A stretch of DNA of 64,000 nt from assembly GCF_032773895.1 (NCBI RefSeq), contig NZ_CP120416.1:3160001-3224000 (forward strand), in the 5' to 3' direction. The translations under genes and the position numbers were made by a program. Numbering within the stretch: the stretch's first letter is position 1; each line of letters begins with the position of its first letter. The notes under the pieces were generated by a model. That model did not search any database. It was not told the DNA's origin and saw nothing but the letters and a program-made list of their open reading frames with translations. Below are positions 18,179 through 25,492 of this stretch, one piece after another. This DNA comes from Teredinibacter sp. KSP-S5-2 (GTDB lineage: Bacteria > Pseudomonadota > Gammaproteobacteria > Pseudomonadales > Cellvibrionaceae).

Positions 18179-19274
18179 TTAGAGACCAGCCTTTAAGCTT
18201 GCCTCGATAAACTGATCCAGATCTCCATCCAATACATTCTGGCAGTTACTGGTTTGAACCGATGTGCGTAAATCCTTGATTCGCTGATCATCCAACACAT
18301 AGGAACGAATCTGGCTTCCCCAACCAATATCGGCCTTACTGTCTTCCATCGCCTGCTTTTCAGCATTGCGCTTCAGCAATTCCTGCTCGTACATTCTTGC
18401 ACGCAGCATCTTCATCGCCTTGTCACGGTTGGCATGCTGTGAGCGCTCACTTTGGCACTGCACCACAACCCCCGTAGGCTCATGGGTAATACGCACTGCA
18501 GAATCCGTTTTGTTTACGTGCTGCCCACCCGCACCACTGGCACGGTAGGTATCTACCCGCAAGTCCGCCGGGTTAATATCAATTTCGATATCGTCAGAAA
18601 TCTCAGGGGACACAAACACCGAAGCAAAGGATGTATGACGACGGTTACCGGAATCGAAGGGTGACTTACGAACCAGACGATGAACACCGGTCTCGGTACG
18701 TAACCAACCAAAGGCATATTCACCTTCAAAACGGATAGTTGCACTTTTGATTCCGGCGACATCACCAGGAGAGGCTTCTTCCAGTGTGGTCTTAAACCCT
18801 TTTGCTTCTCCCCAACGCAGGTACATACGCAAGATCATTTCAGCCCAGTCTTGTGCTTCGGTACCACCAGAGCCCGACTGAATATCCAAATACGCATTAT
18901 TCGGGTCCATTTCGCCAGAGAACATTCGACGAAATTCAAGAATTGCTAACTGTTTTTCGAGGCCATCAACTTCGGCTTCAACATCCTGAATGCCTTCCTC
19001 GTCGTCTTCCTCAACGGACATTTCAACCAGATCGCGACAATCGGCAACCCCCTGCTCCAGCGATTCGATGGTTTCAACCACCAACTCTAATGAAGCTCGC
19101 TCTTTTCCAAGAGCCTGGGCGCGCTCAGGATCATTCCAAACATCCGGTTCGCCAAGTAGAAGCTCTACTTCCGCCAAACGTTCTTTCTTTTCGACATAGT
19201 CAAAGATACCCCCTAAGCACATTAGTGCGTTCTTCCAGGTCGGCAAGGGTATTCATTAGTGGGGCGATTTCCAT
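18179..19274 (-). CDS. prfB: Peptide chain release factor 2 with programmed +1 frameshift
   Basis: Terminates translation at UGA and UAA. The gene is in two frames: ATG at 19274 to the CTT codon ending at 19203 (24 codons, MEIAPLMNT...VLRGYL), then an in-frame TGA at 19202-19200. Shifting +1 past one base continues at GAC (19201-19199) to 18179, giving about 364 aa (E. coli 365). The slippery CTT-TGA is preceded by the internal Shine-Dalgarno-like AGGGGGT at 19214-19208, exactly the E. coli arrangement. The domain evidence is the GGQ peptidyl-hydrolysis loop ([13 protein letters not shown]) and the stop-codon tripeptide SPF (VRKSPFDSG). The mechanism lets RF2 autoregulate its own synthesis. 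Confidence 0.97.
19200..19214 (-). promoter_or_regulatory. RF2 programmed frameshift site
   Basis: AGGGGGT (19214-19208), TAT-C context and CTT TGA (19205-19200) on the minus strand. The purine-rich element pairs with the anti-Shine-Dalgarno of 16S rRNA three bases before the slippery CTT, and the UGA is read slowly when RF2 is scarce, so ribosomes slip +1. Confidence 0.95.
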
Positions 19275-19460
19275 AATTTCTCTCGTAGATTCAACCGCTA
19301 GCAAAAAAGCGGCAATTTTACATGACCCGGTACGACTTCTCCATGTGTTTACCCCCGAAAAAGTGGCTAATTTAAGGGGACAACTGTCGGTATCCACTAT
19401 CAAAACCAACAGACAAAGTGAGAAGTTTTTCCAATAAAAACAAAAAGTTAAAGTATTTTA

Positions 19461-19488
19461 TTGACAAACAACTTTACAATTCTACAAT
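19461..19488 (+). promoter_or_regulatory. Sigma-70 type promoter before the 77-aa gene
   Basis: TTGACA (19461-19466), 16-nt spacer, TACAAT (19483-19488): a perfect -35 and a 5/6 -10. Transcription would begin near 19495, about 54 nt before the ATG at 19549. It also lies divergent to the prfB promoter region. Confidence 0.7.
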
Positions 19489-19548
19489 AAAGTATTGAAA
19501 ATATAGATTACTGGCATCACTCCTTTTCCAATAGATACGTAGAGCCCT

Positions 19549-19782
19549 ATGGACTTCTTAGAAGCAAAAGACCCTGAATGGTTAGAAATGTGGGAAATGC
19601 TCGCCTTGGAACCGATTAACGAAGGCGATCCAATTTGCCTGTTTGTCGGACACTGCTGGGAGTACATGGGCTCCACCGATGACCACCACCATTTTTGCCA
19701 CCCCAAACACCCCCGCACAGGTGAAAAACAGTTCGCCTATATAGAAAGACGCCGGGCAGCCATCTCCTGGGCCTGCGCCTAG
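19549..19782 (+). CDS. Small Cys/His-rich protein of unknown function
   Basis: A 77-aa protein that I do not recognise. It is acidic in the first 28 residues (WLEMWEMLALEPINEGDP), then has Cys30, Cys36, His46-48, Cys50, His51 and His54 (CLFVGHC ... DDHHHFCHPKH), a spacing that could bind a metal such as Zn or Fe. The end is basic (IERRRAAISW). No signal peptide or membrane segment. Support for expression comes from the near-consensus promoter 54 nt upstream and a short hairpin plus T run at 19801-19832 after it. The ribosome site is weak. Could be a regulatory or metal-handling small protein; function cannot be assigned. Confidence 0.65.
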   Translation: MDFLEAKDPEWLEMWEMLALEPINEGDPICLFVGHCWEYMGSTDDHHHFCHPKHPRTGEKQFAYIERRRAAISWACA

Positions 19783-19800
19783 CTTTTCTTCGTTTACTCA

Positions 19801-19832
19801 CACCTCTGTTATTTTTCTTTGAGGTTTTTTTT
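19801..19832 (+). terminator. Weak intrinsic terminator after the 77-aa gene
   Basis: ACCTC (19802-19806) pairs with GAGGT (19821-19825) over a long 14-nt loop and runs into a T tract to 19832. The stem is short, so only partial termination is expected. Confidence 0.4.
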
Positions 19833-19854
19833 AGCCGACTCGTCTCAGTAACGA

Positions 19855-19992
19855 TATATGGGAAAGTTATATGGCTGTAATGACTTTCCCCTATAACCTT
19901 TGAAACACGTAGTACATAGCTGTAGCACTTCTACAATCTATTTCCTTGTAGTCATCACTACCGTTCGCCCACCTTTTTGGTGGGCTTTTTTT
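19855..19992 (+). ncRNA. Possible structured small RNA
   Basis: No protein frame of note, but a chain of hairpins in one orientation: GGGAAAGT (19860-19867) with ACTTTCCC (19883-19890), extended by four more pairs after one mismatch; TGTAG (19921-19925) with CTACA (19931-19935); GTAG/CTAC (about 19948-19961); then a strong terminator. The compact layout ending in an intrinsic terminator fits a small RNA of about 130-140 nt. I could not identify a family or a convincing promoter. It might instead be a long 3' UTR of the 77-aa gene. Confidence 0.3.
19967..19992 (+). terminator. Strong intrinsic terminator
   Basis: GCCCACC (19967-19973), TTTTT loop, GGTGGGC (19979-19985), then seven T (19986-19992). 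A perfect GC-rich 7-bp stem plus U tract. It ends the transcript that covers 19.5-20.0 kb. Confidence 0.85.
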
Positions 19993-20166
19993 GTCTACAA
20001 CACCCACCAGATTATGCATGCATCGTCGGCACACACACTTTAAAGAAGCTTGAGGAAAAACACGAAAAGAGAAAACTTCGCTTCCTTAATAAAACTTGAC
20101 GCGTAAATATCAGACTGTTAGTTTTGTCGACGACTTTTCAGACAGCCGGGCTCCACCGGTAACTAT

Positions 20167-20691
20167 GTGACAAACCACCCCACGGCATTTCCAAAACACA
20201 ACTCACATTCTTTTTGCCAGACGTTAGAAACCATTTACGCTTACCTATATGAATTACTGAGTAATTTAAACGGCGTTATTCAATCCCCAAAATACCACCC
20301 AGAACGCGATACTCTTTACCATTCACTACAGGTGTTTGGCTACGCGATGCGCGAAACCCAGGACCCAACATTGCTGGCAGCAGCGTTATTTCATGATGTA
20401 GGTAAAGGAATCGATTACCCGAACCATGACAAAGCTGGTGCCCAAGCATTTTATGGAGTACTGAATAACGATATTTGTTGGTTAATCGAACATCATTTGG
20501 ATTTACTTAATAATCCAACGAAAACCAGAAGACAGCTTAAAGGAACATCCCAGCTGGCCAACTTAGAGAAATTAAGACGCTGGGACCTTGCCGGCAGAAA
20601 AGTCGGCGTCGAAGTAATGAGTGTGCAAACCGCCTTAAATATTCTGCATCCACACTCGCATAAAATACTAGACCATTCTCTCTGTAACTAA
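20167..20691 (+). CDS. HD domain phosphohydrolase-like protein
   Basis: A 174-aa cytoplasmic protein with an HD metal-dependent phosphohydrolase core: YHSLQVFGYAM (first His), then AAALFHDVGKG (the HD doublet) near residue 76, and a further His pair in IEHHLDLL around residue 110. It resembles the small HD domains found with tRNA nucleotidyltransferases and other nucleotide enzymes. The frame opens at GTG (20167); an ATG two bases earlier is out of frame and followed at once by a stop. The next gene, 34 nt downstream, encodes a nucleotidyltransferase, so they probably form one operon and act on related substrates. Substrate unknown. Confidence 0.8.
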   Translation: MTNHPTAFPKHNSHSFCQTLETIYAYLYELLSNLNGVIQSPKYHPERDTLYHSLQVFGYAMRETQDPTLLAAALFHDVGKGIDYPNHDKAGAQAFYGVLNNDICWLIEHHLDLLNNPTKTRRQLKGTSQLANLEKLRRWDLAGRKVGVEVMSVQTALNILHPHSHKILDHSLCN

Positions 20692-20725
20692 TCTCAACCA
20701 CCCGGGGCACAAAGCCCTCATCAAA

Positions 20726-21409
20726 ATGAAAACCAACAAAAAAAGTATTTCAGGCAAACATTTCAGACAATTACTAACCAACGAAGCCGCCAGGCTTATG
20801 TATGAAGAAAACGTTAAGCAATATCACACAGCTAAATGGCGTGCAGCGAAAAATATTCTGAGTCAGGGCGGAGGAAAAGCCGCAACGGTGCGTACCCGTG
20901 ACTTACCATCCAATGGCGAAATATCGGAGCGGGCATATCAATTAGCATCCATGTATGAAGGCAGAACATTAACAGATAGACTATTTGAAATGCGTCTCTT
21001 AGCACTCGAAGTAATGGCAACGCTGGCGGAATATTCTCCTCGATTAATTGGCTCAGTCAGTACAGGCAGAATTAAAAAAGGAAGTGATATCGATTTACAT
21101 GTCTTTACCGATACCGTGGAAAAACTTGAATCCAAGCTAAACCAAATAGATTGGCAATATGAAAAGGAAACTGTTGATATACGTTATAAAAATGGTTTTC
21201 GCCAGTTCACCCATATTTATTTAAATACGGAATACCCCGTCGAGCTATCGGTATATCCGGAAAATGACATTCGAGTTCAGGGACGGAGTAGCACCGATGG
21301 CAAATCGATTATCCGCATGTCTTACAATCGATTACTGGATTTAATTCAAACTGAGCATGCAGAAGAATGGGAGAGTTTTATCTCGACCAGTGAAGGAAAT
21401 AAACCATAG
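20726..21409 (+). CDS. Minimal nucleotidyltransferase (pol-beta fold) protein
   Basis: A 227-aa protein with a helical N-terminal half (about 1-105) and a nucleotidyltransferase fold containing LIGSVSTGRIKKGSDIDLHVF, that is GS...SDIDL with the two metal-binding Asp residues, at about residues 108-127. A third acidic position could be the Glu of VELSVYP around residue 173. Such enzymes transfer a nucleotide to an RNA, antibiotic or protein target. It lies directly after the HD-domain gene, a pairing that echoes the NTase-HD architecture of CCA-adding enzymes, here on two polypeptides. A strong terminator at 21508-21539 closes the pair. Confidence 0.82.
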   Translation: MKTNKKSISGKHFRQLLTNEAARLMYEENVKQYHTAKWRAAKNILSQGGGKAATVRTRDLPSNGEISERAYQLASMYEGRTLTDRLFEMRLLALEVMATLAEYSPRLIGSVSTGRIKKGSDIDLHVFTDTVEKLESKLNQIDWQYEKETVDIRYKNGFRQFTHIYLNTEYPVELSVYPENDIRVQGRSSTDGKSIIRMSYNRLLDLIQTEHAEEWESFISTSEGNKP

Positions 21410-21507
21410 TCGTATTATCAAATATTTCATTTGATGACACTGACGAAAAACCGTCCCAATTTAGTTTAAACAAATAAACTGGCGTTGGTATTTTTTTCTA
21501 TCGATCA

Positions 21508-21539
21508 CCACCTCCAACAAATAGGAGGTGGCGATTTTT
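21508..21539 (+). terminator. Intrinsic terminator after the HD/NTase pair
   Basis: CCACCTCC (21508-21515), 8-nt loop, GGAGGTGG (21524-21531), then CGA and five T. A stable 8-bp GC-rich stem, about 100 nt after the nucleotidyltransferase stop and just before the convergent protease gene. Confidence 0.75.
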
Positions 21540-21575
21540 CCGAGTTAAAAGCGTGACATAAGTCAGCGCTAAATC

Positions 21576-22931
21576 TTACTGACAGCTTTGCTTAAGCGTC
21601 CATGCATATTGCCATGCCCAACCGGTGCCCGGAGCGTATGGTCCACCAAGAGTACACCAACCACCAACTGTACACCGGTACTCACTGCCGGCATTTTGCA
21701 CTAAGTCGCCCGCATTATAATGTGCTCCCTCAACAAACACCGGTGAAGTACACGTTGATCCACCGGACGAACTGCTTGACGACGAAGATGAAGACGACGA
21801 ACTACTGCTTGAACTCGAGCTGGAGGACGAACTTGAGCTGGAGGACGAAGTGGAAGAGCTACTGGAAGAAGAACTGCCTCCACAGGCTCCCGCATCGCTC
21901 CAAGTCGTAGTCCAGTACAAACCAACACCTGGTTCATAAGCCCACGCAGCATCTGATGAACACCAGCCAGGAACATCACACACATATTCTCGGCCATTAT
22001 TTTGCACACGTTGCCCCGCGGAATAGTTGGTGCCAGGAACATACTGCGTACCATTACAACTACCACCCGAAGAAGACGAACTTGATGATGATGAACTACT
22101 CGAACTACTGGAAGAAGAGGACGATGAACCCGAACCGATTCCCGTATTTTGCTTAATCCAATCCAGGTAACTGCTGGTTCGAGTAAACACCGAAGCAGAA
22201 GCACAATTCTGCCCCCAACTCACCGTACCAATGCTATAAAAGTCATTGCCAACCTGAGTCGCGAACGGGCCACCAGAATCGCCATTACACGCAGACTTAC
22301 CACTTTCCCATCCACCGCAAATAACAGAACCGGGCAGACTGGTACTCAACTCACTACCACACTGTGAATTAGAAATTATCGGTAAATCCACTTCCATCAA
22401 GACATCACTACCACTGCCTTGAAAACGAGTTGCCCCCCAACCAGACACGGTTACATAACTTCCAACACCCGCATACTGGGCTTCGATTTCAGGTGTGGGT
22501 AATTTTGCCGGCGTGTACTGCGTGCTGGCAGGAGTTTGTAAACGCAACAACCCCAAATCCCATCCACTGGTCACATTTCGAGTCCAGTTTGGGTGCTGTA
22601 TTTTTTGCGCAACGCGATAGTCCGTACCATCACCACTACTTAGCCTATGCGCACCGACTCGCACACTCAAAGAGGAAGTGCTCACATTATCCAGGCAGTG
22701 TGCCGCAGTAAGTACCCAGTCTTGACTAATTAAGGTTCCGGCGCATCCCTGGCGACCATTAAACATTAACGCAACCTGGTATGGACGAGAATAAGGAACA
22801 GCTTCAGTTCCATTCACGACTCTCGGCGTTATGTCCTCGGCGTTAACTGAAAAAACAGAATAACTTGCGATACCAATGGACAACAATGCAGTCCAGCGCA
22901 GCCATTTTTTCTTGGTAATTACATCAATCAT
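21576..22931 (-). CDS. Secreted S1 serine protease with two chitin-binding modules
   Basis: A 451-aa extracellular protease. Start at the ATG 22931, with AAGAAGGT about 8 nt upstream, followed by a basic signal peptide ending near Ala31 (SVNA). A short propeptide leads to RVVNGTEAVPYSRPYQVAL, the usual activation junction of trypsin-fold enzymes. The triad is His78 (LTAAHC), Asp125 (WDLGLL) and Ser219 (CNGDSGGP). Six residues before the active Ser, where trypsin has Asp189, there is Ser213, so chymotrypsin- or elastase-like specificity is expected. After about residue 268 come a poly-Ser linker, a CBM5/12 module (YVPGTNYSAGQRVQNNG), a second poly-Ser linker and a second CBM5/12. The modules should hold it on chitin, where it could strip proteins from cuticle. 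An in-frame start at 23006 lacks a signal-peptide-like beginning. Confidence 0.92.
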   Translation of the reverse strand: MIDVITKKKWLRWTALLSIGIASYSVFSVNAEDITPRVVNGTEAVPYSRPYQVALMFNGRQGCAGTLISQDWVLTAAHCLDNVSTSSLSVRVGAHRLSSGDGTDYRVAQKIQHPNWTRNVTSGWDLGLLRLQTPASTQYTPAKLPTPEIEAQYAGVGSYVTVSGWGATRFQGSGSDVLMEVDLPIISNSQCGSELSTSLPGSVICGGWESGKSACNGDSGGPFATQVGNDFYSIGTVSWGQNCASASVFTRTSSYLDWIKQNTGIGSGSSSSSSSSSSSSSSSSSSSSGGSCNGTQYVPGTNYSAGQRVQNNGREYVCDVPGWCSSDAAWAYEPGVGLYWTTTWSDAGACGGSSSSSSSSTSSSSSSSSSSSSSSSSSSSSSSSSSSSSGGSTCTSPVFVEGAHYNAGDLVQNAGSEYRCTVGGWCTLGGPYAPGTGWAWQYAWTLKQSCQ

Positions 22932-23975
22932 AGAACATACCTTCTTATAGATAGGTGTGCATGAGAATGCCATTTTTCTCAAGACACTCTTATACGTTAT
23001 TGTCAACTACAACGAATTGGAATGAAGTAATAAAGCAGTCACTTCAAATTAATAGACGCATAGTTTTGCGTTCACCTCAGACATATAAAAAACATATTTT
23101 TTACTTGAGGGAGAACCCAACAAAAACGTTTATCCAAATAGAAAGCGAACATTTTCTATTGCAGAGAATCTTTAATACTGCGTTTATTCTTTTGTCTCGC
23201 AAACGTTGGCTTTTAGAAAAAAAATCGTCAAAATCATTTTTTAGGAAATAAAGGATGCTCAAATTACTCTATCAGCCTGAGGAGAAACCATTTGGCAAAG
23301 ATAAACATGCCATGACCACGAAGAACAAAACCAGCTTAGAGAAATATAAAAAACACAAACGCCATAATCACTAACACATTCAACTCCGGTTATTAATGAA
23401 ATGACCAACTTACCCAAGCACGGCAACAAGAGTCTCCCCACGAACAACGTGGAGAAATAAAGTGACCAAAAGCCCTATGTAACTGCAGACATTCCGATGA
23501 GAATAAGAATCAGGTCAAATATACAGAGGAAAGCTTTTTCCCGTTCAACGGCAAAAAAGTAAGCAGGAAACACCGAAATCTCGGATTTATTCCATAACCT
23601 TCGTAAAATTTTGGCTAAAAATGCGAAAAAGCACACATAAATATAGATTTATTTTTGGACGATCAAAAACTTAAATACCTCATGTAAAATCTGTTTTTTT
23701 TGCCTTTTTTTCACACCCATTCACGATGCAAACATATACATATAAAAATCTCGCTTATTGATCTCAACCACATATAACATTAGCTAATATAGACGGGCGT
23801 TTATTACTAACTAACAACAACTATTCGAATAACGCCGGAAGTTCAGCCAAACCTCGCCTGTTTCTATTTGGCAAAAACTAGTTTAAGATTTTTCAACGAC
23901 CGCAGCCGATAAAGGCATTCGCGGTCGCAATAAAGACAACTCTTGTAAATTGAACCTACAATTCAGAAAAATAAT
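22932..23975. other. Long AT-rich intergenic region before the FecI-type sigma gene
   Basis: About 1 kb with no convincing gene. Short frames exist in both strands but have no ribosome sites, family features or codon bias. Its left end must hold the protease promoter (minus strand), its right end the promoter of the sigma-factor gene. Two dyads stand out: AATAGAAA/TTTCTATT at 23137-23160 and the larger CGACCGC...GCGGTCG at 23897-23927. Confidence 0.5.
23897..23927 (+). promoter_or_regulatory. Inverted repeat upstream of the sigma-factor gene
   Basis: CGACCGC (23897-23903) and GCGGTCG (23921-23927) are perfect complements; GCC/GGC inside extend the structure around a GATAAA loop. It ends 48 nt before the ATG of the sigma gene and is not followed by a T run, so an operator or leader RNA hairpin is more likely than a terminator. 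Confidence 0.4.
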
Positions 23976-24488
23976 ATGAGTTCAGAATCAGGCAAGATTA
24001 ATCTCAAGCAGCTCTATCAAGAGCATTCGGATGGATTAACCAGCTTCTTAACACGTAAATACGACAACCAGGAGCTTGCGGAAGATGCCATGCAAACGAC
24101 TTTCACTCGGCTCTCATCCAACCAAAGCCGCCTAAAAAACGTGCAAAACATTCCCGGTTACCTATACCGTATGGCTGAGAACCTGGTAGTAGATCACTTC
24201 CGACATAAATCTGTAGAAGACAAATACTACGAACTCAAAACAGATATTTATAAGAATGAACTGGAATTCGGATCACCCGAGATTACTGTGGAAGCTCAAA
24301 GACAGTTGATAAAAGTACAAACAGCGATAGAATCCATGCCAAAGAAAGTGCGCAAGGCATTCCTGCTCCACCGGATGCATGGACTGTCCTACAGCCAGAT
24401 CGCTGAAAAAATGCAGGTGTCTGTTTCTTCCGTGGAGAAATATATGCTTCAAGCACTGAGAACATGTCGATCGACTATTAACGAATAA
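23976..24488 (+). CDS. FecI-type ECF sigma factor
   Basis: A 170-aa ECF sigma factor. Region 2 (about 12-80) includes LAEDAMQTTFTRLSSNQ and NIPGYLYRMAENLVVDHFR; region 4 (about 110-165) includes LHRMHGLSYSQIAEKMQVSVSSVEKYM, the FecI-type HTH with the VEKYM ending. Downstream genes encode a FecR-like anti-sigma regulator (12 nt away) and a TonB-dependent receptor (29 nt further), the standard cell-surface signalling trio. The sigma factor should direct RNA polymerase to the receptor and possibly other uptake or degradation genes when ligand binds outside. Target promoters are not visible. Confidence 0.92.
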   Translation: MSSESGKINLKQLYQEHSDGLTSFLTRKYDNQELAEDAMQTTFTRLSSNQSRLKNVQNIPGYLYRMAENLVVDHFRHKSVEDKYYELKTDIYKNELEFGSPEITVEAQRQLIKVQTAIESMPKKVRKAFLLHRMHGLSYSQIAEKMQVSVSSVEKYMLQALRTCRSTINE

Positions 24489-24500
24489 TATGCCAAAACT

Positions 24501-25463
24501 ATGAGTATCATTTCGGATAAACATATTACAGCGCAAGCAGAACAGTGGTTTATAAAACTGCAATCCGACAAGTTAACAGAAGCACAGTTTTCCGAGTTCA
24601 AAAACTGGTACAACTCAGACCAAACCCATCAATTAGAATTTAACCGAATCGAAAAAGATTGGAGTACGATATCCAGGTATACCAATCAACAGAGCTATCA
24701 AACCTATAAAAACCAACATAGAAACTCACAGAAAAGGCAGTACTACTATAAAGCTGCGGCTGGTTTGTGTGTATTACTCATCGGTCTGAGTGTATTTTTT
24801 CATTTTTCTTTTGAGCAAACGCAATCCAAGCTATACCAAACCCATGTTGGGGAGCAGGCGTCTTATACATTAACAGATGGTAGTCGGGTCACACTCAACA
24901 CCAACTCACAACTGGAAGTCAGCTTTGAGCAAAGCTTGCGCAAGCTGAGTTTGATTTCCGGTGAAGCCTATTTCCGCGTAGCTAAAGATAAAAGCCGGCC
25001 ATTTCAGGTTTCACTCTCGTCTGGCCTCGTCACCGCCCTGGGAACAGAGTTCAGTATTAAAGTAGACAAACATAACGCCAGTGTCGTGGTAACAGAAGGC
25101 ACCGTAAAAGTTGAAGAACGAAAAACCCCCTCTAACCATCAACCGGAAAGCAAACAACTCACAGTAAACGATTCAGTGAGCTTCACCTCCCGCGGTCTCG
25201 GTAAAGTTACCAAGAACATTAACGACAACCTCGTATCGTGGAAAGAGAAGTTTTTGGTTTTCGACTCTCGTCCTTTGGAAGAAGTCATTTCGGAACTGAA
25301 TCGCTACCTTCCCTACTCAATCAGCATCACCGACAAGCTTCAACGAACAATACTCATATCCGGCACAGTAAATCTCGATAACCCCGAAACCGCATTACGA
25401 ACACTTCTTAAAAATAACGATTTGGAGTTTGACGATCAGGAATTGATCGTCCATGAATCCTGA
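24501..25463 (+). CDS. FecR family anti-sigma/signal-transducing membrane protein
   Basis: A 320-aa inner-membrane regulator. The cytoplasmic N-terminal domain (about 8-65) has the FecR-associated W-x-x-W-like helices (AEQWFIKLQSDKLTEAQFSEFKNWY). One membrane helix lies at about 84-103. A periplasmic FecR domain (about 115-215) shows YTLTDGSRVTLNTNS and the LISGEAYFRVAKD...RPFQV signature. The C-terminal part (about 250-318) contains an STN-like repeat (RPLEEVISELNRYLPYSISI). It would read the state of the TonB receptor through that receptor's STN domain and release or activate the sigma factor. Confidence 0.92.
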   Translation: MSIISDKHITAQAEQWFIKLQSDKLTEAQFSEFKNWYNSDQTHQLEFNRIEKDWSTISRYTNQQSYQTYKNQHRNSQKRQYYYKAAAGLCVLLIGLSVFFHFSFEQTQSKLYQTHVGEQASYTLTDGSRVTLNTNSQLEVSFEQSLRKLSLISGEAYFRVAKDKSRPFQVSLSSGLVTALGTEFSIKVDKHNASVVVTEGTVKVEERKTPSNHQPESKQLTVNDSVSFTSRGLGKVTKNINDNLVSWKEKFLVFDSRPLEEVISELNRYLPYSISITDKLQRTILISGTVNLDNPETALRTLLKNNDLEFDDQELIVHES

Positions 25464-25492
25464 TCCAGCCGTAAAGGTTCTCAACCCTAAAA

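Noticed and set aside
22955-23251. 98-codon plus-strand frame upstream of the protease gene
   Set aside because: AT-rich composition, start inside the protease promoter region, no ribosome site or recognisable features.
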